Program-made: the position numbers and the translations under genes | Assembly (NCBI RefSeq): GCF_025370935.1 | Contig: NC_133491.1 | Coordinates: forward strand, 8,760,725-8,824,724 | Length of the DNA: 64,000 bases | Direction of reading: 5' to 3' | DNA from: Choristoneura fumiferana | Lineage: Eukaryota > Arthropoda > Insecta > Lepidoptera > Tortricidae | Shown: positions 1 to 10,400 of the stretch, piece after piece | Layout: each line of letters begins with the position of its first letter | Position numbering within the stretch: position 1 is the first letter of the stretch | Notes under the pieces: generated by a model | Seen by the model: only the letters and a program-made list of their open reading frames with translations | What the model was told of the DNA's origin: nothing | Database searches by the model: none

Positions 1-258
1 ATACTAAGCAAAGGATAAAGATTAATGAAGGTTTCTGTGACAGGCTAAAATTGACGCTTGTATCGAGAGGTCTGTTTGACAATATTGACATTTGTGTCAC
101 GTTTGTGTTTTTTACATTAATGGCTTTCACCCTTGCCCTTTTAGCAAGTCGTATTTTGTTACTTTCGACGCACGTCTTACGTCAAACGGATCTAACGATA
201 CCAACGCCATCTAGCGACATTGTGTGTGTTGTCAACAAGCAAGTATTTGTTCGTCCAG

Positions 259-1128
259 GGCGGGGGCGGGGGCGGTGGCGGGGGCGCGGCGGCGCTGGCG
301 GCGGCGCAGATGGCGGCGCTGGCGCGGGCGGCGGGCGCGGCGGCGCGGCGCGCGGCGGCCCGCGGCGCCTCGCGCGCCGTCATAGAGCGCAACACGTACC
401 GGCACGCGTACGCGCCCGCCGCCGCCGTGCACGACGAAAAGTGCACCATCTGCCTCTCCATCTTTGAGGTGGACTCGCACTGCAGGTCGGTCGCATTAAC
501 CACGGCCACCGGGAAGCCCTAATAATTAGAGGTCTACGCACACTAAACAACTCGACTCGAGTCATGGAAATTTAAGCCTTATGTCGTATTTTCTATAGTA
601 CAATTTGAGCATAAGCGGTAAAACAACCTATTGTCTACCCTAGATTTTGTGTCAATATAATTTTTTTGTACTGATTTGTGGTGTGGAACGTGGTCTACGC
701 GGCTCGTCGTAAGACTGAATCGTTGTGACTGGTCTTAAAACGAATGGAAGATGATGATGAAATTGATGAAGACGTCCTGCGGTCTCTTAGCTGTTCAGTG
801 GGAACCTTAAAGGTCGCTATTGCGACTTCCGTTTATTTTTTAGTAAAGTTCGACAAATTAGGCGATGCTAGAGGCTGAAAATTTGAGATGAAGCGGTCGG
901 GACGGCCAATATGACTATTTTCTAAATGTGTAATCAATCGTAAACTGAGCTGTTGCATTGCAGAGCGCGAAATTGTGAGTATTGAGTGTCGCATTGTGTT
1001 GTAGACGGTTGCCGTGCATGCACCTGTTCCACATGGAGTGCGTTGACCAGTGGCTTAGTAGCAACAAGCACTGCCCCATCTGCCGCGTCGACATAGAGAC
1101 GCATCTTAACAAGGACGCCACCTTCTAG
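259..1128 (+). CDS. RNF111: Arkadia/RNF111-like RING-H2 E3 ubiquitin ligase, last two coding exons (5' end outside window)
   Basis: Two exons are visible. The first runs from a likely acceptor at 257-258 to 485 (donor GT at 486). The second is 1005-1128, with its TAG at 1126-1128. The split AG|A codon joins them in frame. The first exon encodes a Gly/Ala/Arg-rich low-complexity stretch, then RGASRAVIERNTYRHAY, which matches the conserved block just before the RING in vertebrate Arkadia (RGASQGTIER...). The RING starts KCTIC and continues in the second exon as RRLPCMHLFHMEC, then CPICRVDIE, giving the C-x2-C, C-x-H-x2-H-x2-C, C-x2-C ligand pattern. The RING lies at the extreme C-terminus, as in Arkadia and RNF165. 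Family knowledge: Arkadia ubiquitinates SKI/SnoN and other repressors and amplifies TGF-beta/Nodal-type signalling in the nucleus; this role is inferred here. Earlier exons must lie upstream of base 1. The exact start of the first exon is uncertain because the GC-rich repeat obscures it. Confidence 0.88.
486..1004 (+). other. Intron of the Arkadia-like gene
   Basis: 519 bp intron with GT at 486 and AG at 1003-1004. It holds no repeat that I recognise. Protein conservation across the junction (VDSHC-R-RLPCMH) supports both boundaries. Confidence 0.8.
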
Positions 1129-2310
1129 AGCCCCCGCCAAGGTACTGTTACACTCTTTTTGGTTTTTTATATATAGTCAACCATGTAAAGACACAAGTCA
1201 AGCTCGGAAGTTGCTTAACCCCTTAAGCGCAACGCACACAGAGGGCGGATGCGTGTCAGGTTGTTTCCGACGAGTGAGCCGCTCGGTTCGTTGTATTCAC
1301 ATAGTGAGCGGGTCGGTTCGGCGACGGGCCTGCAGCGGCTATCGAGAGGCAGTGTGTTTAATGATGTCGGAGGATACAGTTAGTCTACCTAAGTAAGGAT
1401 ACTGTATCTAAATATTGTGCGAAATAGAGTGCGGAAAAGAAAAAGGATATGAGTTCATGACATTAATAAAAAAGGTTACAATGGCCCGCGTGCTGTTTAT
1501 GACGACGGGCAACTGGCGCGGCGCCCGCGCACGATCTGTTCCGCACCCGCGCCCGCCGTCGAATGTGATGTCGACCAAATACCGCCATGTAAATAGCCCA
1601 GTCGCGCTCCCAACCCGGCCCGCTACCGACCTGCATCCGTCGTCTGTGTGTGTTGGGCTTCAGTATTTGGTCGCATAAACAATAAATAGGTAGCTGGGCG
1701 ATTGAGCTTAGCCCAGGCTAAAGCTCGAAAACATGCGGCTTCATCATAGACAAGAATAAGCTAGATAAGTTGCATGGATAAGAGGGTCTTGTTTGTCCCC
1801 GAAAACTACTTGATAGCAAATTTTATTGAAATTGTTAGATCTAGATCCCCGAGATCCCCGAAAAAAATACAGGAACTAGCTGTGGCCCGCGTCTTCGTCG
1901 TCTAATATAGTTTAAAGCGCAAATTAAGTAATTTCGATCACAAAGCTGTACCTTCTATTCCTAATTGTATTGTACTGTTCTTTAAATATTTGTCACTGTG
2001 TTGCTGAACATTTCGTGCTACTTAGACGATTCGGTCCTAACCTGATTTTTAATGAGTTCTAGTTAATGTATATGGTAAAGAAAAGAAAAAAAAAACAAAC
2101 ATAAGACTAAGGGCCTGTTTCACCACTTATTAATAAATTTTATGTGACAGATATAAGTGATACCGTCTGTCTGTGTTTATTTGAGCGAAACAAATAGAGA
2201 TGGCAGCATCACAGATATGTGGCACATAAATATTATCAGTGAGCAGTTAAACAGTAGGTAAATGTATTATTTTTCCTAGCAAGTTACCAGCTTATGAAAA
2301 TTATCATCTA
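1129..2310 (+). other. 3' UTR and downstream flank of the Arkadia-like gene
   Basis: No coding exon was found. Possible poly(A) signals AATAAA occur at 1465-1470 and 1681-1686, so the 3' UTR probably ends near 1.5 or 1.7 kb. The rest, to the end of the convergent DIABLO gene, is AT-rich and shows no repeat I can name. Confidence 0.4.
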
Positions 2311-2316
2311 TTTATT
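2311..2316 (-). promoter_or_regulatory. Poly(A) signal of the DIABLO-like gene
   Basis: AATAAA on the minus strand, 28 bases after the stop codon. This implies a very short 3' UTR. Confidence 0.55.
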
Positions 2317-2343
2317 TACAATGTTTTTGTTTGGGGACCTGGT

Positions 2344-3932
2344 CTAGTGTCCCTGCGGAGGCTGTTTCCCCGGGTGCTTGGGGCTGGCCTGCTTGGCAAG
2401 CTGGTCCTGCAGCGCGGGCGCGCTGACGATGGCCTGCTGCTGCATCTCCAGAGCCTCCTGTTGCAGCTCGTGGGTCAGCTGCTTCTGCATGTTGCAGCTC
2501 CTGAGCGGGGATCATTCTTTGACTGTATATACTTTATTTACGTTTACCCACTATGTCTTAGTTCACAATATTATTTGTTACATTATTCAATCTTATTACA
2601 ATGTTAAAAGCCTGAGGAGTGGCTCATGTTGATTTTCGTTAACTTAAGACAAATTGACCTACTTTTGTATAAATCATTTGTTAATTTGATGGATTATGAA
2701 ATAACTAAGGAAAAATATAGTTAAACTTTATTATAATGTTAGAGTAAAATATATTATGATTTAATAAAGGTGTTTTTATACAACACTGTTTGTTTACTGA
2801 CCTGCAGGCATGGTCGATCCTTTCACAGATTGCATCTGATGCTGCAATGTTTCCGGACAGGTAGGATATCTCAGCAGCTACTGTGGCTAGCTTTTCTGCA
2901 TAATCCATGTAACCTTTTGATGAATATGAAGTTTAATTAGCTTAGTCATTAAAACTTGTAACAGTATTTCTATGTGAAATCCAAATACAAGTAAACTAGC
3001 AAATATAAATAAATATGATCAGTGAAATAATCACTTGTGTTCTAACAGCATACTTTTTTATTTGGTTTGGCTCCTGGGCACATTTTAAATTAACCTCTTC
3101 ACCGCCCCAGTCATCCAGTCGTGGCAGCCAATGGAATGCCTCACACGCCACGGTCATCTATACATGACCAACATTCAACTAGAAATTAATCCTTCTGCAA
3201 TGGAACTAAAAATCAAGTTGATTTGTTGCTGGTTTTTCTGTGGCGTTCAGAGCAAGTTGCATCGTTTGTTTTGTGGTGGTGAAGAGGTTAATAGGAAGGC
3301 CCAGAGGCCTTGCCAAAAGAACTGGCCTGGTTGCCATAGGTTAAGATAGAATTCAGATAAGACATACATTTTTATTGAATGTGTGTGACCATTTACCAGA
3401 ATAAGATTAGTTCTGCAACAGATACTTACTGAAAAGGGTTCTAAGATTATGTTTGAGATCATCAAGGGCTCCACGCACAGCAACTAGTTGATCCCAGTGA
3501 TGGGGAGGGGTGCCATCTTCACCCCACTCTAATGCTTGCTTCACTAGGCAGATTTCCTTAGACAGGGCCTCTCTTAACCTGGGATATAAACATTTTTTTT
3601 TTTAATTTATGGCTATACTTTGAAAGTAATAAGAAAATAAACAATGGTTTCCACACTAACCTCTCACTTGTATCTTGTATGGCGACCATAGTAACTGTGA
3701 GCAGTTGTGTGGCAGCATTCACATTGACTGTGGTGGCCTGGCGTATAAGGAATTCATGACCCAATTTCTCTTCATCCCAATAGGCTTCAGAGTCAGGTTC
3801 GTTGGCTTCACAGGAGACAGGAGCGAGTAATGCTGCTGTCACAGGCGTAACAAGCCTAACTTTATGAACAACCGTGCGCCTGTGAGCTCTGTAGGTAGCT
3901 TTTAAAATTTGAAACAGTCTGCGTCGGTACAT
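2344..3932 (-). CDS. DIABLO: Smac/DIABLO-like mitochondrial pro-apoptotic protein, complete (229 aa)
   Basis: Four exons on the minus strand: 3932-3661, 3578-3430, 2913-2802 and 2500-2344. All junctions are GT-AG and the phases agree (690 coding bases including TAG), giving 229 aa against 239 in human DIABLO. Residues 1-36 are Arg-rich (MYRRRLFQILKATYRAHRR), as expected of a mitochondrial presequence. Residues 52 onward align with the helical DIABLO bundle: FLIRQATTVNVNAATQLL resembles the human LMRRAVSLVTDSTSTFL segment, and AAEISYLSGNIAASDAICER resembles the human AAEAAYQTGADQASITAR segment. The C-terminus is Gln-rich. Family knowledge: mature Smac is released from mitochondria and blocks IAPs through a free N-terminal Ala tetrapeptide. 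The corresponding position here reads A37-P-V-S rather than AVPI, so the usual motif is not plainly conserved. The start is the first in-frame ATG before the presequence. The gene is convergent with the Arkadia-like gene. Confidence 0.85.
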
Positions 3933-4119
3933 TTTCTTTGGGATGGAAATTGTTCATTAAGATCGCCAAGCCCGTTTGACAGTGTTTTACAAGTCCATTG
4001 TATTATTTACAGGTCTTTTTGTAAAGGAAAAAATCAACTTTCGGCGGAAAATTTGGAATTGACAGGCTGACAGTGACAGCTGACGTGCCGTGCCTAGCCT
4101 AGGGTTGCCAGTGCCAGCT

Positions 4120-4240
4120 GGGCTACTACGAAACTCAAAGTTCGTTTCGTACCGTCCCTCTCGCTCTCGTATTAAATAGTATAACTGTCAGAGGGACCGC
4201 ACAACACGAACTTCTAGTTTCGAGTTTCGTAGTAGCCCTG
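4120..4240. mobile_element. Palindromic MITE, family A copy 1
   Basis: 121 bp near-palindrome. The left end GGGCTACTACGAAACTC is matched by the reverse complement at the right end, GAGTTTCGTAGTAGCCC. The middle carries CCCTCTCGCTCTCGTATTAAATA. Related copies lie at 4552, 39482 and 50426, and a diverged subfamily at 8501, 43221, 44922 and 50570. It is non-coding and presumably non-autonomous. Confidence 0.8.
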
Positions 4241-4551
4241 CAGGTGTCAGGCTTTAGATTAGCCTGACAACAATTTTGACTTTTTATGGATGTGTCCGTC
4301 TTTTTATCGGGCTGCCGTGCGAATCGAAAGTCGTGAATCAAAATCGAGGAATGCGGAAATGTGAATTGTTAGTTTTTTATAATTTTTTTTAGTATTGTCC
4401 AACTTTTAAAATATATTTTGTCTGGCCTTAAAAAAGCTATGTTTGATTAGCTATTTAAAAAAGGATGTCCGGTTTATACGGTAAATGCGGGACGCTCGCT
4501 AGCGGCCCGGCTTTTGTCTTTTTCAACCTGGCAACCTTAGTCGTGCGCCTG

Positions 4552-4667
4552 CAGGGCTACTACGAATCTCGAATTTCGTGTCGTGCGGTCCCTCTCGCTC
4601 TCGTATTAAATATTGTAAGTGTCAGAGGGACCGCACGATACGAACTTCGAGTTTCGTAGTAGCCCTG
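4552..4667. mobile_element. Palindromic MITE, family A copy 2
   Basis: 116 bp near-palindrome opening CAGGGCTACTACGAA and closing TTCGTAGTAGCCCTG, closely similar to the copy 310 bp upstream. Confidence 0.8.
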
Positions 4668-6150
4668 CTGGCTATAAATACTGAAAGCCACAAACCTGAT
4701 ATAAACAAGTTGTTTATATGAAGTCCGCGCTGCTGGCCGTGTGACTCGGGCGGGACGGGATCATAACAGTGTTGCCACTTAAGCAAATTTTTAACTAGAT
4801 CTAGCCGCATTTACGAAATAGCTAGGTACAAAAAATAAATTTGGAAGTTAAATTTTTAGCCACGCTTTCTATATATAAGTAAGTTAAAATCAATTGTTTC
4901 AATCAGTTTAATTTGTAATGTAAAACGTACTTCCAAAGACTACCGTACTTCCGTGCGCTACCTACGTAATTCCTGAGAATTATCCTACAAGAAATAAATA
5001 GGAAAAACTAAGAAACCTGAAAAAAATTAAGAAGCCGGACCTTCAGCATCACAAGATGACATCGATTTTGAATACATTTTTCCGTAAATAATAATATAAG
5101 AAAGAAATGAGCAGCCGGTGCGCTGGCCAGGTGGTTACTGGAGGTGCAGATGTGGAGAGAACCTCGGAGAGTTCTACTGCGTTGGGAGTCGCCTGGAATA
5201 TCTATCAGCTTCAGCAAGGGCTCCGTGAGGACAGTCCTTGCCAACCGCAGCAGCCTATTCCCAGCTCTGGTCATAGGGAAAGCCTGGTTCTTGTTGCGGT
5301 GGCAATTTAGAAGGCAAGGACAGTCGTTACGGAGTTACAAAAATAGAAAGAAAAAAAAAGGAAACAGTAGTTTATTGAAATAAAATTAAGTTGAAGACCG
5401 TTACAGATTTAAATTATAGTGAACAGCCACAGAGTCCGTTAACAAAATATTTAAATTGAAACCGTTAAAGTGTTTAACGGACATAGCTAGAATTTGGAAA
5501 ATAGAAATTACACAGAGATAGAAGCTTGAGATTAAATATCAGGGCTCACCTTGAGTTCGGCAACGTGAAGATATTAAATTAAAACTTTACTTAATAGATG
5601 CATACTTAATTTCAGTACAAAATAACAAATTAAATAAATTGTTAAGAATTAATTAAGAATTTGTTTTACGCAAAGAGTATTATTAGTAACCAATATGTTT
5701 TAATACTCGTAGCTGCTTGATGTGCTCGAAGAAAGTGAATCTTTCAGTATAACCACTACCAAGGACAATATATAATTTTGTAGGATTTAAATTCATTTTT
5801 TAAACGGTCGATATATTCACTCGCCGCTTTCGCGCTCTCGTTCATTTCTGTTAGCCAGTTTAGTTCCAATAATTCCCGCGCGCCGCGTGCAGACATCTGT
5901 CTCAGTCTCTCACGCGGGAAGTCAATCAGTCGCTCTCGCTCGTACGCAATTGGTTCGTTCCCAGCGCGCGCGCCATAACACGCCGGTAGTCCGCTTGCCG
6001 CTGCGTTGCGTCAATATTTATCTTACTTGCGTTGCGTGCTGTCAGGAATTGTACCAATATCGTAAGACGTTATTTTTGTGCTTTGTTACTAAAGACCTAC
6101 CGAGTGTATTACTTGTGTAAATTATATCTTTTTCCAAGTGATTCAACGTT
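4668..6150. other. Intergenic stretch with no supported gene
   Basis: AT-rich to about 5.8 kb. At 5820-6050 the sequence turns CpG-rich (runs such as CGCGCGCCGCGTGC), which may be the 5' UTR or promoter of an untranslated transcript or of a decayed element. I see no splice-consistent coding exon. Confidence 0.35.
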
Positions 6151-7094
6151 TTATTCATTGCATGATTGGTTATTTGGAGTCTTTTTGTATTTTTTATTTC
6201 AACTCCAAATTTGTTACTTTTACGGGTATCCCGTGAAACCATATCGAAAATACAAACTGAGACATGGATGCACAGAAAAACCAGAATAAGAGACCAGCGC
6301 TGGGAATCGAACCCAGGTCCTCAGCAATCCGTGCTGCGTGCTATAACCCCTACACCACCGCTGGACAGGAATTTAGACACGAATTTTTCCTATGCATACA
6401 TATCTCAGGTTGCTTATTTCTACTACGCTACTTATGCAGCAGCACTAGCGACATCTATGACGTCTCTCGATGAGAGCGAAAACATAGATGTCGCTAGTGC
6501 TGCTGCATAAGTAGCGTAGTAGAAATAAGCAACCTGAGATATGTATGCATAGGAAAAATTCGTGTCTAAATTCCTGTCCAGCGGTGGTGTAGGGGTTATA
6601 GCACGCAGCACGGATTGCTGAGGACCTGGGTTCGATTCCCAGCGCTGGTCTCTTATTCTGGTTTTTCTGTGCATCCATGTCTCAGTTTGTATTTTCGATA
6701 TGGTTTCACGGGATACCCGTAAAAGTAACAAATTTGGAGTTGAAATAAAAAATACAAAAAGACTCCAAATAACCAATCATGATTTGATTGCTTAGTAGCG
6801 ACATCTCTTGTCTGGGTGAGCGGTTGGTTCCGAAAGAATGTTGACGTCTCTCGATGAGAGCGAAAACATAGATGTCGCTAGTGCTGCTGCATAAGTAGCG
6901 TAGTAGAAATAAGCAACCTGAGATATGTATGCATAGGAAAAATTCGTGTCTAAATTCCTGTCCAGCGGTGGTGTAGGGGTTATAGCACGCAGCACGGATT
7001 GCTGAGGACCTGGGTTCGATTCCCAGCGCTGGTCTCTTATTCTGGTTTTTCTGTGCATCCATGTCTCAGTTTGTATTTTCGTTATTCATTGCAT
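6151..7094. mobile_element. Foldback insertion with tRNA-derived segments, flanked by 13 bp direct repeats
   Basis: The 13-mer TTATTCATTGCAT occurs at 6151-6163 and 7082-7094 and brackets the insertion like a target-site duplication. Within it, 6161-6459 and 6483-6781 are 299 bp arms that read as exact reverse complements by eye, around a 23 bp centre. A third copy of the centre plus right arm, in direct orientation, occupies about 6843-7081. Each arm or copy holds a 71 nt tRNA-like segment: 6294-6364 (-), 6578-6648 (+) and 6962-7032 (+). These have a matched CCAGCG/CGCTGG acceptor stem, an A-box-like TGGTGTAGGGG and a perfect B box GGTTCGATTCC. They look like tRNA-derived SINE heads rather than working tRNAs. 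Confidence 0.8.
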
Positions 7095-7383
7095 CTCGCA
7101 TCCACCCCACTACAATTTTATATTTGTCCTTGCCACTATGTCTTAAGCTAAAATAAAATACTAGATAATAAAAGTACTCTGTGATGGAGAGGCAATCGCA
7201 AACATCAGCGCGATAGACAATACGGACGGCCTTCTTAGATCTCAGCAAAGAGAATATAACCACTACGTTTTATCTCAGTTCATGATCTCACTAACATTGC
7301 AAAAAATATTGATCAGATCAAATGTAAATTACATGTATACAAGAGGGTGCTGACAAAAAATAATAAAATATGTATACACTATG

Positions 7384-7389
7384 TTTATT
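7384..7389 (-). promoter_or_regulatory. Poly(A) signal of the FBXW4-like gene
   Basis: AATAAA on the minus strand, about 50 bases after the stop codon at 7436-7438. Confidence 0.5.
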
Positions 7390-7435
7390 TTACTTACCTA
7401 AAAATTTGTATTGTACATTTTTTTAAATTAATAAC

Positions 7436-10400
7436 TTAAACAACTTGGAAATTAAAAGAAGAGTAGTCTCGCCGCCGCCTTCTCTCAATCTTTGCGTTAA
7501 AATTTAAACAGGCCAAAGAAAGGTCTGCTGCCGCCAAAAGTCTTGTGGAGTCGAAATCTAGACTGTATATGGGCGAGGACAGTTTTGAAAGAAAATACAT
7601 CTGGAACAATAAAGTTTAGGCAATAGTTATTATTTGTTCCAGAAAATTTTCATTATTATATCACGATACCTACATAAAATATCTAATATATAGTATGTCA
7701 AAAAAGAGAAGAAATTAAAAAGTGGCAACACTGTAGTGTCATCCCTTTGAAACCCTGTCAAACCAAAAAGGGAGGACACTACAGTGTTGCCACTTTTTAA
7801 TTTCTTCTCTTTTTTACAGACTATACATACTACTATCCTACGAATATTATAAATGTGAGTTTGTGAGTGAGTGAGTGAGTATGTTTGTTACTTATTCACG
7901 CTGAAACGGCTGGACGGATTTGGATGAAATTTGGCGAAAAGTTAGTTTATAACCTGGATTAAAACATAGGATACTTTTTATACCGATATTCCCACGGGAT
8001 AGGGATATATCTCGAAATAATAACCGCTGGGCTTAGAGTCATGAAATTTGGTATGTTGGTAGCTGGACGTCTGGAATAACACATAAGCGACTTTTTGACC
8101 CGATATTCTCACGGGATACCTACCTAGGGATAAAATCTTGAAATAACAATCACTAGGCTTAGAGCCATAAAATTTGGTATGTAGGTAGCCAGACGTCTGG
8201 AATAATACATAGGCTACTTTTTATTCCGATATTGCCACGAGATAGGGATAAAATTTGCCGCTGGGTTTAGAATCATGAAATTTTGTGCAGTTGTTCTTAA
8301 CATAACCTCAATGAAGATCACGATATAAATTTCGGGATTTCCCAGGGGAATTTTGTAAAATCCCGGAATTTCAATTGTAACTACCAGATCGAATAGTGTA
8401 TGCGTGCGAAGCCGCGGGTAAACTCTAGTATTATATAACATTGATAAATAAGGCAACCATGGACAATATAACGTAGCTTTTTTATGTTTTGACACTTCTG
8501 GCTCTGTACTATGAAGTGCAAAATTCGAACTTCGTATCCTGCCGTCCCGCTGACGCTTATACTATTTAATACGAGAAACTTAGATTTTCGAATACCGGAG
8601 TAGGCCCTCTGGGCACTTCCAACAAATAAATACATAATGGCGACTTTCCCGTGTGCGGGATTGTTTTACTACACATAAAGCTTGATATTAAACTATCATT
8701 ATCATCATCACATCAGCCGTAGGACGTCCACTATTGGACATAGGCCTCCCTCATAGACCACTATCCACCCTTAACCCTTTAGCGCGGCTTTCGTGTTTCC
8801 ACCAGAGATGTGTGAGGATGTATTGCGAGGAATGTCATCCATTCATCTTGTTTGTGGATGTCCTATGCTGCGCTTGCTGATCCATGGTCTCCATTCGAGA
8901 ACTTGAAATATTAAATTGTAGTAGGTAATAAATATTCCTTTTAAAATCGTACTTAAAGGTGACAAAAATGATTGCGTACTTGAACATGACTGCGAGCGTT
9001 TCTTCGATCGTACAGCACACACCTGGAGTGCGCCGCGGAGCCCACCAGGATGGCCCGGTCACCGTCAGTTTTGACGCAATACAGAGTGACGAGGAATGGG
9101 TCTTTTGCGTCATAGACCTAAAAAAACATGGTCACTATACACAGTTCTTATTAGGTATCACGGCCACGACTGTGCGCATTTGACCGGCGGCGGGCTGTTT
9201 CTCTGTTCATTGCGTTTGCTATCAGAAGCACTGGAGCGAACAGCGTTTTGGTCGCGCAATGAAGAGAAAAGACACTCCCCGCGCGTAATTGGTCGCTTGT
9301 AAAAAAAAACTAAACTGAGTGTAAAAACAAATGCTTAACAAAATGTATATATTTACCACATTGTAAGTCCTTGTATCAATGAACTGCAAGTTTCCTGCAT
9401 GTGTGACATAAGCAACTAAGTTCTCATCATGCCACTGAGCGTCCCTTACAGCTTGCTCTGGCTTTGGAGTCAGATCTTTACATGATAACTCTTTGGAACT
9501 GAAAACAATTAGTTGTTTTAAAATTACTTGTTGGTAATACAGGAATATGGTTTCTTAAAACTGTTGCTTTGAATTGCAGATTTAAATGAAGCAATCTATA
9601 AATAATTGCTTTGCTCACCCGCAGCCTTACGACAACAAATGTTTGTGCAGCTCCCTCACCTCCATACTGTAAGAATACACACAAATCACACAAACCCAAC
9701 TATCACCACAACCACCACAACACAATAATCCGTTTCGAACTCAACTAGAGTTCATCCTCAAAGTAACACAACCTTCCCCCATGTTACTAGACGTGAGACA
9801 ACGAACCACAACAACCATTTAAGTTTGTCGTTGTAAATCCCCAAGTACCCGCTTTATTTTTTTTGGCCACAATTTTTTTAATCGTCACGTAAAACTACCT
9901 TCAAATTATATTTATTTATTACTGCATAGACACGTGGCTGTCGTAAGGTTGAGGGTGAGCAAAGTAATTGTTTATAGATCATTGATATGGACCCGCAAAG
10001 TAATGCCTGAATCTATATCTATAAATTATTTAAATGAATTAATTCAGTAGATTATATTATGTTTTTAAGAAATATTCAAAATAATGGAAACAGAAATTCC
10101 ACCTACGTTGTGACATCTAGTAAAAGTGGCTTACTGTTTCCATTGGGACCAATAGCCAATTTTGTTTGAGATTGGTTGAGGGCCAAACATCGAAAGCCTT
10201 CTACTGATGGCACAGTAATAGTAGAAAAAGCTGAAAAGATATTGTTGATTACTTAAATTTTATTCATGCATAAATGTAATAAAATAATAATAGAATATGA
10301 CCTTTTTCAAGCAGCGAGGATTAGGGGTTCCAACCCTGACTCGCACCTCTGAGTTTTTCGAAATTCATGTGCGGAATTACATTTGAAATTTACCACAAGC

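Noticed and set aside
6166..6776. Pair of identical 114-codon ORFs on opposite strands
   Set aside because: They are identical only because the DNA is a palindrome. The translated sequence runs through the tRNA-like segment and has no family resemblance.
6294..7032. Three tRNA-like 71 nt segments as functional tRNA genes
   Set aside because: They are embedded in identical flanks of a repeated palindromic insertion, and the presumed anticodon loop lacks the usual T before the anticodon. They fit a SINE head better.
7066..7263. Minus-strand ORF with SLLRSKKAVRIVYRADVCDC, vaguely like a LINE C-terminus
   Set aside because: The similarity is too weak and too short, with no adjoining reverse transcriptase, and its end lies in the foldback insertion.
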